Shown here piece by piece: positions 30,076 to 42,007 of a DNA stretch of 64,000 bases. The translations under genes were made by a program, and so were the position numbers. The notes beneath the pieces are model-generated. The model saw nothing but the letters and a program-made list of their open reading frames with translations, was not told the origin of the DNA and searched no databases. The DNA comes from Carnegiea gigantea (Eukaryota > Streptophyta > Magnoliopsida > Caryophyllales > Cactaceae): positions 1,879,001-1,943,000 of the forward strand of contig JAKOGI010000001.1 of NCBI GenBank assembly GCA_029747015.1. The letters are read 5' to 3'. How positions within the stretch are numbered: the first letter of the stretch is position 1; every line of letters begins with the position of its first letter.

Positions 30076-31554
30076 ATGAGGAGCGAGGCTCATTGTTTCA
30101 CAAGGATCGATTTCATGGCCTGCACTTTCAGTGCTCGAAATCACCACACTTTCTAGCCACAGAGTCAGAGGGGCCAAGCTACATTTGCTGTTTCCTATTA
30201 TCATTTCTTTTTTTCTTTCTTTTGGGTTACAACCCGTGCCCTGAAGTATATATTGTTTGAAGTTGGAAAATGGCAAATCTTGGATCAGGTGTCCAGTGCT
30301 GTTGGTTACCTGCCTGATTGTGGCATTGCCATTCTCGTCTAGAATCTGGTAGATAAGGGTGTCATATTTAGATATCGACATTACCTAAATCGCATGTTCT
30401 CCTTCGTGAGAAAGATTTAACACTTTATGTACTCAGCTTCTAATTTGGGAAAGTGACATCTTCCTGTATTTTGCGGCATCATTTTCCTTTGCTGCTCCAT
30501 TGATGGTATTTTTATAAGCTCTCCTAAGTCCTAGCTACACATCAATCAAGTTACAATTTCTTTTTCTTTTTCGAGTTCCTTCCAATTTTCTAATTTAATT
30601 GCTTTCTTCAGTCCGGAAGAACAGACCTTGTCTAGTTAGAAAGGGAGCAAAGTAAAGGAGTAAGCATGCATAAAAATAAGGAAGAGTAAAATAGTAATTA
30701 AATAAGAGAAAATAGTTTAACCTTTTTTAGGAGTTTCACGAGAAAGTAAGTGACAGTAAGGTGGTGTTATAAATGAAGTAATTAAGCTATATGCCCCTTA
30801 CCACCATTCTTATTCGGAAGAACACAGGCGTCCTTAAAACTAAAATGGTAAAATGGTGGACTTTACTACCGCGCACCTCCATTTGGGGAGACAGGAAATG
30901 AGAAGTGTACAACGGACTGAGGGTTACTCATATCCTTAACACGTTCTCACATCTTCACTCCTGAATGAGACGTGTACAACGGACTTCTGGAATGCGGTGG
31001 GTGGCTTGCATAGACTAGACCGCAAACAAAAGTTGTGGGGGGAATTTAAGCATTGTCAATGACTACGAACAAATCTACACTAACATGAGAAATTGACATG
31101 GGACGTATGCCTGATGTGAATATATGCTGAAAATAATTTGGTTGCATGCGCAGTTTCTCCCCTTCACGCTATGCTATTTAGCAAGAGAAACAGAGCAATT
31201 GAACCTAAATCCATATCAAATATGACGAATCATAAAGAACAACACTACACATAAGCTTTATACAGTAACTTCTATGATTCTATATATGAAAAATGATAGT
31301 ATGGATACTATATTTGTACAAAAGGAGTTATATGGCAGTTCCTATCTCCAAAACACGATACCAAGGATACTATAATTGCACAAGGGCAGCCAATTCGACA
31401 TTTATTCTCACTCTATTCTGTTCTCATACTTAGAAGATACATCGCGTATATATGTACAAGGTTCGGCATTTACAAGTTAGCTTGAACAGAAAATCTAGCA
31501 TCTGCCATAATTGCTATTTATTCAAGCAGGTTACGCGAACTGGCAGACAACCGT
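30076..31554. other. Intergenic between two convergent genes
   Basis: This should hold the 3' untranslated regions of the asparagine synthetase and TLDc genes. No further gene, RNA or transposon end was recognised. Confidence 0.5.
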
Positions 31555-34500
31555 TCATTGACTTCTAACAACAGACCACCTACAAATCCCAGGTGCTTCA
31601 TTCTGACTTACAGCAAGCATTTGCTCGTATTGCGAAGTCAATGCAAAGCCCCACAACTGCACAAAAGGGAGTGACATTGTTCAATGAATGACTTGGAATC
31701 TCAAATCTCGACATGCAATATCAGAAACAAATTGGCGATTAATACGATTGCAGATGTCCTCAAATGATCTCTAACATTTGAGTTGATAGGTGTGTGACAC
31801 AGTTAAGGCAAAAAAGTAAATACCTCAACTTCTTTCACCTCAAAGTCTTGAGAAAGCGCAAGACAAGGATTTCCATAGGTTTCTGATGCTGCACTTGATC
31901 CATTCAATCTGCTCAATAGAAAATAGCAACAGTGCAATGAGCTCATCTGCACCATATTAACATATCATGATCTGTAATTTACTTGGTCATGAGCAGCTCA
32001 TCATGGGACCGCTCCTAATCTCTACCCTTGTTTCCACTCAAAGCCCAAATTCCCTCTCCTCATACCAAAAGCAAATACATCACATAATGACATAATAGGC
32101 CTTAGATCCACTTGCTTTGTTTTGCCGAAAATATGTTAAAAAAAAAAATTTGAAACCTGAAATTTGGGTGCTGAATGAACTTGGATAAATGTGCATAAAT
32201 GAAGATAATTTTATGTGCAAAATCTGAATAAATATGAAGGAAATCTTCCAAATTTGGCATCTGGATAAATAAAGCTGATGAGAACAGGTCCAAAGGATGA
32301 ACGACCATTCAAATATATACAGGAGGCAGAATAAAGAACAGGAAGTAAATCTTACAGATCATTATCCAAGTAAAGTGCAAAGTGAAGACCACCGCCTAGT
32401 GCAAGAAAATCTGGAGAGCACAGGGTATAATAGCGGTTTGCACCTGCAGGGACTCACCAGTCAGTTCATCCAGGTCTACAGAAAGGAAAATTGCAAGTAG
32501 AAGCCAAACGGAGCATATAAGCCTTTGATTCAAGTAAGAGATCCAAAACCCAGGCCCAACCTGAACTATCCAAAATGAGCTTCAGAGAAAGTGATAACAG
32601 ACGAAGGTTCACATAGATGACCTCTTATGGTGTATTCAGATTGATTTGTTAGAACATATCGAATTCTAGGGGAAGACTGTGCAACACAATTACACTATAC
32701 GATGGACAGCAATGTCAATTGTTAATACCTGTTGGGCGATAGATAACAGGCTCACCATGTGCATCAGAGAAAAGAAATGTGCTATTTGAGCCCTGTATAT
32801 TGAATGATTAGGGCAGTATACATAAATCAATTGAATGACATTAAAAGAAGTAATCCAGCCTCACCTGATACCTCCTACTTTTACAAGGGTTTAAAGGGCA
32901 CACAACAACACCACCAAAAACTGCACCTGCACGGTCCCCAACAGCCTGGAACATTGATACGAGAGACTATGATATTCAAACTTCCATTGTAAAATTTAAA
33001 AATTCAGGGATGAGAAAGCAACTGCACTACTGTCACATTTCATGCAACTAGCAACCATAAAAGGGGAGGTTGGTGGCATTTGACACAGACACCTTACAGC
33101 AAGAGGTGTGGCACTCAAATCCCACTGTAGACATTTGGGATCCCCTGTTTCCCCCCAAGCCCTCCTTCACTAGGTTGTCCTCATGCAAATGGGCAACCTT
33201 GCCCAACAAACAGACAAAAAAGGAAAAAGTTTCATGCATCATTAGCTGATTTTAATGAACATTAGCAAAAACAAGTTCATTTTTTTGTGATAAGGAAAAG
33301 AAAATATATTCATTAGAGAAATGGAATAGATACAATAAAGGATGCTAAAAAAAACATCCCACAAAAAGCTAATTACAGCCCCAAAAAGAGGTTATCCACA
33401 AAATTACTAATATCAAACAAAGAGGGGGGGGGGGGAACCTCCTCCTTCCAAAAGAATAAGGTCTTGAGCCACTTGTCTTTCAACTGCTCAAGAGAAGTTT
33501 TGACTCCATCAAACCCACCAATTCCTCTCCATCCATAAAATCCAAAGGATGGAGTATGGGATTGCTCAGAAGCTCTATATTTAACCTTTCTTTCAAAAAA
33601 ACCTTCCCAAGCCGCTAATCGATGTCCCGCCGTGCTAGGCACCACCCAATGAAGATCGAGACAACTCCAAGCTAAATTCTAAAGGTTTCTAGAAAAGGGG
33701 TAGCAGAGGAGAAGATGGTATGTGGTTTCCAAATTGGATTTGCACCTGAAGCACGTATCGACCACAACTTTACCCCTCTTTTGTAAGTTGTCATAAGCCA
33801 AGATCTTGCCGTGAGAATCTTCCCACACGAGGAACAAAAAAAAGGAGCAGCAGACTTCCAAATGATATTCCAAAGAAAACCACAAACATAAGAAGATGAT
33901 GTTTTGCCAACAGGCGAAGAGAGGTGAAGAAACTAAGATTTCACAGTGAATCTCCCGATGGCATTGAGATTCCATCTAAGTCTAACCGTGTCAACTGAGG
34001 AATCATTGAAATGCACCCTGTCAAGCAAGTTGAAGAATTAAGCCACACTATCATCCTCCAAGAATGCATCACAAACAAAAACGTGAGACCAAACAAGAGA
34101 CGAAGAGTTGTGCTCCAAATAATCAGAGACATGCGTATCCCTATCATTTGCAAGGGCGTAGAGTGAAGGGAAGCGATCCCTCAAAAGAAATCCACCACCC
34201 CATTTGTGATGCCAAAAAAAAAAAAAGATGGAGGAGCCGTCACCCACCTTGAAAGTTATGCGAGGGAAAAATTTTTCCCAACCTCAAGTAATGAACTTCC
34301 AAAGACCAATACCACAAGTACCATTAGGCTTGGTTGGAACCCAATTAAGACCCTTCACATACTAGGTCTTGACCACAGTTCTCCAAGGTGTCTCTTTCTC
34401 ATTCATAAACCTCCATAACCATTTACCAAGAAGAGCCTCATTAAAAGTAGGCAGGTCTCTAATGCCTAAGCCTCCATTAGGAAAAGGTTGCTCAACAATA

Positions 34501-36105
34501 TTTCATTTCACCAAGTGCTCCTTGAAATCGTCCCCAAAAGACCTCCCAGAGGAAGCTTTTTTTTGGGGGGGGAGGGGGGGGAGTAAGTTCATCACTATTA
34601 GACTAAGCTATTCCCATGAAATGCCATTTGAGATGTCAAGTGTCAACTGTAAAAGGATAATATTCAGTTTAATGAAATTTCTTCAAACAGAATGTCAGAC
34701 TATTCTTATTCATGGTAACCCAAATTAAATGTAACATTTTCAAAGAGAAACGACATGTATTTCATAACTGATGACACCAGCAAGATATGAGATTCAGCGA
34801 AGCACGCTCTTTATTATCAGCAATTATACCTACAAAAATGCAGTTGTTTGCCACTGTCTTCATTGAATGTGCAACACTAAAAAGGTTTTTAATTCAAGAG
34901 TTCCACATAAGCGTTACAGTCATCTATAACAATGGGGTGTGAAGGGCATCATGTTCATCATCAAAACCTCACAAATGGGTAGCAAAAGATGATACCAGCA
35001 AACTAAGGCCAGGGTAGAGATTGCTTTTTCTGTAAAGGGTTGAGAGTGAAATGCCATGCCTCCGTGTACTGCAAGAGACAGGGAAACCATCGCCACACAT
35101 GTCACTGTACACTTCATGACCACCAAAAAAAAAAAAAAAAAAAGAAGTCGAAAACCCAATCCAAATGTAAAGAAACTATGAACCAACACCTATAAAGCAG
35201 CACCCATTTTTTCCCCCTCACAAGGGCAGGAAGGGAAGCATAGAGCTTGATCCGTGTTTTCATCGAAAGAAGTGCAGATGATTCAGTCATGTCAGGAAGA
35301 TCAACCATCAAAAGGGCCTCGTTGTTGCTCTCCACAGGCTTCATATCTGCTCCATCATCCTTGCTATAATTATCATCGTCATTACTTGTTGGAGAGCTAG
35401 GCTTCCTCTCTGAAGCTTGACTTCTGAACAATGCTAATCTGGTAGCATAATTCATAGCTCTCCCAAGAGACTGTTTCCCTCTAGAAAAAAGCCCTCTTTT
35501 TGCCCCACTTTCTCTCACTACATTCACATTCTCATGCTCAGCTAAAGGTTCAGCTTCAGCTTCATGCTCATGTTCATCAGCTACTGCAGCTGATTTACTT
35601 TGTTGCCCATCCTCACTTTCAACAGCAAAGTAATCATCTTTTAGCAGAGAATACAGAAAGGCGGTGAAAGATGAGGTATCAGGCTCGTTCACAGAATCCT
35701 CAGCCTCTTCAGAAATAGACTCCAAATTTCTCTGCGCCTCAGCTTCATCCCCCTAACCGAAAAGACCCCAATTCACCCAAATCAGCACAATCAAGTACAA
35801 ACCCTCAATCTCAAATCAAGATCTACCGACATTAAAACGGTCAGGAAAGCATTCTTCAAACAAATATTAGGTGAAGAAAGGTTATAAGACAGAAAGAAGA
35901 AATCCCATCAAAACCCAGAAACAAAATGAACAAAATAGAAATCAAAAGCAATTAAATCACCAAAATTCCAAGAATTCGAGAGAGAAGGAGGCCATACAGA
36001 GGAAGATTTGTTGGAGAGTTTATCTGAAATGGGGTTGAGGAGGACAGTCGTGAGACCGGACACGAGGTGAATGGCTTTGCTACGAAGAGATCGCTGCTTT
36101 CCCAT
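31555..36105 (-). CDS. TLDc-domain protein, OXR/oxidation-resistance type (8 exons)
   Basis: Minus-strand exons 36105-35998, 35752-35190, 35068-34996, 32945-32865, 32792-32729, 32443-32356, 31908-31824 and 31656-31555 join in frame to 387 residues. MGKQRS matches the N-myristoylation pattern MGxxxS. Residues about 37-190 are acidic and low-complexity. The TLDc domain covers about 198-387, with [58 protein letters not shown] and FEVKEVELWGF. TLDc proteins protect against oxidative stress, and some bind and regulate the V-ATPase. The domain has no known enzymatic site. Intron 3 (2.05 kb) contains a LINE in sense orientation. The gene looks intact. By memory it resembles Arabidopsis At4g39870. 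Confidence 0.92.
33281..34584 (-). mobile_element. 5'-truncated LINE (L1-like) in TLDc intron 3
   Basis: Minus-strand frames with stops and shifts resemble the C-terminal part of plant L1 polyproteins. They include a reverse-transcriptase zinc-binding region with [35 protein letters not shown] and an upstream MGDGSSI...FWHHKW part. The 3' end has TTCTTTTCCTTATCAC before a short A tail (T run at 33281-33286). An 8-bp duplication AAGTTCAT flanks it (33273-33280 and 34585-34592). About 1.3 kb remain. The frames are broken, so it is a dead copy. Confidence 0.85.
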
Positions 36106-36426
36106 TTTGTGTTGGGAGAATCAAATCAAATCAAAACTAACAAAAGCAAAGGAATCGAATAATCATGAATGCGCATCAGTTAACAGAAGAACAAGAACCC
36201 TAGGGATGATACCATTACCATCTCACACACCAGTATCCGCAATCCACCCACCCTATGTGCATGTTATGAGTCATGACTTGACTATTAATTACTATCACAA
36301 CTGACAAACAAACAAACATCTGTTTTTGTTGCCCGTTCTTCTTTAAGCCACCTTTGTGGTGCTCAGCAGACGGATCGGCTTGTTAAATACACAGATGTAT
36401 AAAACTCAAGAATGGACTAGCAAAAT
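36106..36426. promoter_or_regulatory. Spacer between TLDc gene and tRNA-Arg
   Basis: This 320-base region holds the TLDc promoter (read leftwards) and the short upstream region of the tRNA gene. No motif could be assigned firmly. Confidence 0.35.
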
Positions 36427-36499
36427 GACTCCATGGCCCAATGGATAAGGCGCTGGTCTACGGAACCAGAGATTCTGGGTTCGATCCCCAGTGGAGTCG
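36427..36499 (+). tRNA. tRNA-Arg(ACG)
   Basis: The 73-base sequence folds as a complete cloverleaf. The acceptor arm GACTCCA pairs with TGGAGTC, discriminator G. The D arm has the AATGGATAAGG loop. The anticodon stem CTGGT/ACCAG carries loop CTACGGA (anticodon ACG). The T arm contains GGTTCGATCCC. The internal A and B boxes are intact. It reads CGT and, with inosine, other CGN codons. There is no encoded CCA, as expected in the nucleus. A degenerate copy lies at 57791. Confidence 0.95.
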
Positions 36500-37156
36500 T
36501 TAATTTTTGTTTTCGTTTCCCTTTGTTGGGCCAGTTGGGTGCCTTTGTTACTATTTTTGTCATTTTGCTTCTGGGAGATATTTTTAACGAAGTGGGGCCG
36601 GGAGAGGTGTTCTAGAACGCAACAATGAGTAATGAGTAGTAATGGGCCGCTGGCCCTAGTATGAATTATCTTAATGGGGATGGCCCATGGGCTTGACGTA
36701 ATGTATTGCTGTGAGGCCCAACATAAGCATTTATGGATTTAGAATTTTTTTTCTTTCTGTCCGTGTACATAACCAATCTTAATTTTTTATTTAAAAAATA
36801 AACCATAAACATTAGAAAACATGAATCATTACTATCTAAAAGAATGCTTTAACATGGAGTCACAAGCTAAAACTAGACTCTGACTAGTATGGGAAGAGAT
36901 TGATACTAGTTAAAGGCAAAATGACAGTTTGGTTTTACGTTTTGAACGCTCAGTGCCTGGACAGTAAAGATGGAGTCCGTGACATTCCAAGAAATTACAT
37001 GTGGCTGGTTAAGTCTTTAGTGGTACTGCATGTGCACTCTTTGGTTTCGATTTTGGAACGAATTCGGAGTGTCAAAGTTCGTAATTACCATATATCTCAT
37101 AGCTGTTGATGCATGATAAATTGTTCACAAAAGATATTCAAATTCGAATTCAGTAT
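36500..37156. other. tRNA downstream flank, no gene
   Basis: The first 130 bases are shared with the flank of the tRNA pseudogene at 57.86-57.99 kb. A T run after the tRNA may end Pol III transcription. The rest is AT-rich with no supported feature. Confidence 0.45.
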
Positions 37157-37372
37157 TGTTGGGGTATAAAAGTGAATATTATCCCACATTGAGAAAATGA
37201 AAGAATATGAAAGTGACTGTTGTCCCACATTGATAAAATTAAAAGATTTGAGCATGTTTATAAGCTTGTAAGTTACTCCACTCATTGCCAATTAATTTTG
37301 GGTTGAAATCTCATTTGAGCTTGTATACATAACTTTTTGTTAAAAGTCCAATTGAATATAAAGAATTTAACA
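37157..37372 (+). mobile_element. Solo LTR of the TRIM family
   Basis: The 216-bp sequence starts TGTTGGGG and ends TTTAACA, with perfect 5-bp duplications AGTAT at 37152-37156 and 37373-37377. It shares TGTTGTCCCACATTGATAAA and the following 100 bases with the LTR of the TRIM in RABH1 intron 1. No internal region is left. Confidence 0.9.
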
Positions 37373-37734
37373 AGTATCCTAAAAATTCCGCTACCAAACG
37401 GGTTATTGGAGTCTGATGTAACAGTCTTACACTCTAATCCTCGAATTGCAAAATGAAAGAGAGACTGATTCTTATTCATGCTAAATTTAAAAATCATAGA
37501 CCACTTACTATTCCATATAAACAAAGCAGAGGAATCTTAAAGAGATATAAAAAATTTAACAAGTATCCTAAAAAATCCGCTACCAAACGGGGTATTGGAG
37601 TCTGATGTAACAGTCTTACACTCTAATCCTCGAATTACAAAATGACAGAGAGACTGATTCTTATTTATGCTAAATTTAAAAATTATAGACCACTTACTAT
37701 TCCATAGAAACAAAGTAGAGGAATCTTAAAGAGA
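37357..37734 (+). repeat. 189-base tandem duplication including an LTR end
   Basis: Units starting TATAA(A/G)AATTTAACA at 37357 and 37546 repeat with period 189 and about 95 percent identity by eye. The first unit overlaps the last 16 bases of the solo LTR and its target duplication, so the duplication happened after the LTR inserted. Confidence 0.85.
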
Positions 37735-38321
37735 CATTTAGTTTAGTCCATATAATTTAAGCTGAAAAAAATAATCCAAAGTTTGTCTTTTTCATCTAAC
37801 ATCGGACAATGTTCACAAAAGTTATGTTTTTGCAAAATTCATGCGAATGCTGATTACTATTTATGTAGACCTGCTGCAGGTGGGGCAACCAACATTTATT
37901 CTTTGAGTACTAGTTTGCAGGAGAAGTTGCCCAGGGTATGGGGCAATTATGCTTGAAATGTAGACACAAGCCATGTTAGTTTCATTAGTAAATTCTAATT
38001 TAATAATTTCAACCCATTTATTTTATAACCTTTAATAAAAAATATCAATTTTAACTTATTTCAACCCACTTCAATCAACTTCAACTCACTCTAATTTACT
38101 ATTTTAACCAATTTCTACCCATCATACAAAAAATATATGAACTTCAATCCACTTTAACTTACTTCAACCCGCTTCAATAAAAAAAATACTTACTTAAACC
38201 TACTTCTCCCATTTTCCAACCCTTATTTCCCAACAAAAAGAACAAATCTATATATTGCCTGTGAACATTTTAGTTAGTAAATGAATATTTGTCGTTTGTC
38301 AAAAGGTAGAATCCAATCTAA
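37735..38321. other. Duplicated segment with degenerate Tourist-like text
   Basis: Part of the segmental duplication (about 37840-37970 matches 58750-58880). About 37980-38240 is CTTCAACCCACTTCAA-type text of the GGGCCTGTTC family with eroded ends. No gene is seen. Confidence 0.5.
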
Positions 38322-38638
38322 GGCCCTATTCTTTTCAATGGTAAATTCAAATTTACCAACTTCAACCCACATCAACCTACCTCACAAACTTCAATAAAAG
38401 AATACAAATTTTAATCTACTTCAACCAACTTCAATCCACTTTTTACTATTTTGACCTACTTGTACCCATCATAGAAAAAAATTCCACCAACTTCAACCAA
38501 CTTTAAACCACTTCAACATGATTCAACCCACTTCAATTTAAAAAAATACCCATTTTAACCTATTTCAATCCACTTTTACTAATCTCAATCAATTTTACCG
38601 ATTTACCAACTCATATTTTCCACCGAAAAGAACATGCC
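38322..38638. mobile_element. Tourist-like MITE
   Basis: Ends are GGCCCTATTCTTTTCAATGG and, inverted, GGCATGTTCTTTTCGGTGG, with 3-bp flanks TAA and TTA. Duplication copy 2 has the unfilled site (about 59152-59163: AATCTAAAACTT), so this 317-bp insertion post-dates the duplication. Non-coding. The TWA-type target and end sequence fit PIF/Harbinger. Confidence 0.8.
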
Positions 38639-38685
38639 TTAAAACAACTAAAATATAGGCATTTTTGTCATGCACCCAGCATAAT

Positions 38686-39045
38686 GAGGGTGTTTGGTTG
38701 CAACTTGCAAGAGTTTTTAGAGACAAAGAGCTTCTTGGGAAAGTTGTAGTTGTTTGGACCGGTCAAACTGCTAATACAGTATTTGATAAATAGTTATTTG
38801 AAAAAGTTCTTTGGACCCAGATAACTCTTTTTCAAAAGATTATTCTAAATAGCCTTTTCTAAATAACTTTTTGTAGAAAAGACCTAATTATCTAAGATTT
38901 TGGAGAAATTACATGTGTCTCGTTAAATCTTATGTTACGTATTATAATAGCCTTACAAATAATTTGTGATATGATCAACTTAATTACATAATATCATGAT
39001 ACGTACGTATCTTATTTCTATTTTAGTTAATTGCTAATTAGTTAT
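38686..39045. other. AT-rich spacer with GGGTGTTTGGTTG-type repeat start
   Basis: At about 38686 the match to duplication copy 2 stops at GGGTGTTTGGTTGCAACTTG, which looks like another small transposon end. The matching right end was not found. No gene is seen. Confidence 0.4.
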
Positions 39046-39157
39046 TGCAATGGCCCGCACCTAAAATCATACTAAGTACATTACTTTATATTAATAACAA
39101 ATTAATCAAGTTGAGCACCACATTTCAACTTAGCATTTTATGTATATGTATATACAT

Positions 39158-39187
39158 ATGTGTGTGTGTGTGTGTGTGCGTGCGCGC
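39158..39187. repeat. (GT)n/(GC)n microsatellite in LTR A
   Basis: A GTGTGT run grading into GCGTGCGCGC. The matching position of LTR B has a (TA)n run instead (about 49494-49512). Confidence 0.85.
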
Positions 39188-42007
39188 ACTGCATGTTGAA
39201 ACGACGACGTGGCCTCAAAATGGACCCCGTAATGCTCATAAATAATTCATTCAAGTGTTAATAAATATTTGGATGCCCGCAAAGTAAAAATTAGCTAATT
39301 ATCAAAGGGCTAATTTGTAAAGGAGTAATAATAATAATATACGAACAAATATAGTAACAATGTAGTAATAATAATAATAAGATAAGCAATGTGTATAAAA
39401 AGGAGTGAGGCATTACCCAAAAATGAAAATATTTTACCCAAACTTTTACACCTTAAAAATATGCAATTTCATTTATTAACTTTAGCCAAACTATTAATTT
39501 AATTATCTATATGTATATACAACAAATAAATTAAAATAGGTTGGATAAAGATAAGAAAGAAAAATCTAGAAAACGATTAAGTGTCAAAAAATAAAAGGGT
39601 GGAAAGAAAAAGGGAAAAAAATTAAATTTAAAATACCCAAACTCCAAACAAAACAAATCACAAAACAAAAAGAAAAACAAAACCCAAACCCTCCTGATTT
39701 CCCCAGTGGCCCGAACACCCCCCCTTCCGCTGCCCCTGCTCTGTTCTTCTTCGCCCCTGTGCCCAGCCATTCGCCGGCCATCCGACGCCCCTCGCCGTCA
39801 TGCCAGCGCTGCCGGTTCCGCCGCCAACAAGCCCACAACCACCCACTATTCTCTCTCCTGATTTGTCTTGCTTAGAAGGTGTGAACCTTAAGTTTGCATA
39901 ATTTGGGGTATTGATGTTTATACTTGAATTTTTGCAGTAAATGGTGTAATCAACATTGATGAGTATTTATTTGAAAATTTCTTGGATTATTGTGGGTGTT
40001 TCGATTGAGTTGTGAATTGGGGGAATTAGGAAGAGTGTGGTGAGAGGGTTTGGAAATTATGTTTGAATTTTAGTTTGTTTACGATGATTTAATGGTGTTT
40101 AGATTAGTTTAATGGATAATCCGATAAGATTATCGGGTTATATGTGTTGATGGGGTTGGAGTGCTTGGATGAACATGGTGATGGATGTTGGATATTTGAG
40201 TGTGAAATTTTCCTTATTTATAGTGTTTTAATGATGTTTAGACTGATTTTATAGAATACTTGAGTTGAACATAATGAGATAAAAACATGTTGGATATTTG
40301 GAGATGATACCATGAGCATAGAAGTTATATTAGATACTTGATTGAAATTCAAGCTTGATGTTATGATTTTATGATTTTGGATGAATTCTAATGATGTTGA
40401 TAAAAAAAAAAAAAAAAGGGGCACGTATGTGTATGATATCCTTGTGTTATGACCATAAGCATGGTGGTTTAGGATTTAAGGGTTGTATTTTGAATAAGAA
40501 TATAAACTTTGGTGGAGTGTTAAGTTAATAGTTTTAAGTGATGCTAATCGGACATGTGGTGAAATTAATAAGAATTGTATGTTAATTATATGTAGGTAAT
40601 GACCATGAGCATGTGATTTTTGGGGCTAGGTGCTTGGATAAAGCTCAAGCCTAATTATGTGTTTTGATGATTGGATGAAGTTGAACTTAAAAATTTGGGT
40701 TGCTTCATTAATGTTGCCTAAGTATTTGGGCATACTTAAGCGGAAAGAAGATGATATAGCAACCTTAAAAGTTAAAAGAAACATGTGGGCAAGTATGGGG
40801 TTAATTGAATTATAAGATCTGGATAATCGTATGATTGCGACTAGATCTCGGACCCGAGCCCAAAGCTACGATCTTATCCAAACCGTGTCGAAATCTAAGA
40901 TTAAAGCTTAACGGTGATTCACCCAATAAGGGAATAACAAAAAAAATGCTCATTAATACACTACTAAGGATGTTTTTATATCCACAAGTGCAGTAAATAA
41001 TAATAATAATAATAATAACAACAACAACAACAATAATAACAACGATTGATAATGTCACTAATTCTAAGAAGTGCTAAGAAATGTCGATGTTAATGAACTT
41101 AGTGTAATAATTCGATTGGTACTGGCGGTAATGCCATTATTAATAAACATAAGACGAGTCATACCATTACTTCAAGATAACATGTATTAAACAACTATTA
41201 GCAGTATGAAGGCGAGGAACAAAAACAAAATAAAATAGAACCAAATTAAGTTAACAATAATTGTTATGCTGATAACAAAAAGAGAGGGCGAGTGAATTTA
41301 AATTATTCATTAACTCAAGGACTGTAATAAAATTTCTTAATCCCACCCTAATCGAGAAAATAACATCTTTGGAGCAGAAGTGGGGCCACTGTTGTCGCTT
41401 CAAACTGCCAGCAAATAATTTTCAATAAAATGGAGAGAGACTCTCAAAGACCAGATACGTATATTGCCTGTGCTCTTCGAAAACTCACATATTTCTCAAG
41501 CTATACAAAATCAATATGATATTCATATAATGAATCACTTTATGCAATGTTTTGTCACATAAACAAGTGGCTCTATCAATTATCAATCATTAGGGTTTAT
41601 ACACTTCAGTTTACCCGCACGGCTACAACTCAGGCTTTTCGATCGGCCTAGCAGGTGTGCACCTATCTCAAGATCACTGTAGATGTTAACAGGGGTTTAC
41701 TTCCAGATAATAACCGCCAAATCAACTTTACTTATACATTATCTCTTTCCTGTTTGCAAAATAAAGTGTTTTGAAATGCGGGCGCCCGACCAATTAAATT
41801 TAAAGCTTATTTTACTGTACGGGGATGTACATGCTGAGTTTCGACTCATTATTCAAATGTTTTTATGTTTTCTATTTTTGTATAAGATATCAGTGAATAG
41901 TTACCCTCCTGGCAAGCCAGAAGATAGCAAGAAATAAGCGAGAGTTGAAATCTTGCTGATCGTTAGCTAGCCGAGTACTCACAGTATTACAGGTAATTTC
42001 AGGTAGC

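Noticed and set aside
33281..34584. Zinc-binding minus-strand frames considered as an independent gene
   Set aside because: They match the C-terminal region of L1-type polyproteins, have stops and shifts, and are bounded by an A tail and target duplication.
39531..39846. Overlapping Gly/Arg-rich minus-strand open frames in LTR A
   Set aside because: They come from a GC-rich patch of the LTR. No start context, and LTR B does not conserve the frame.
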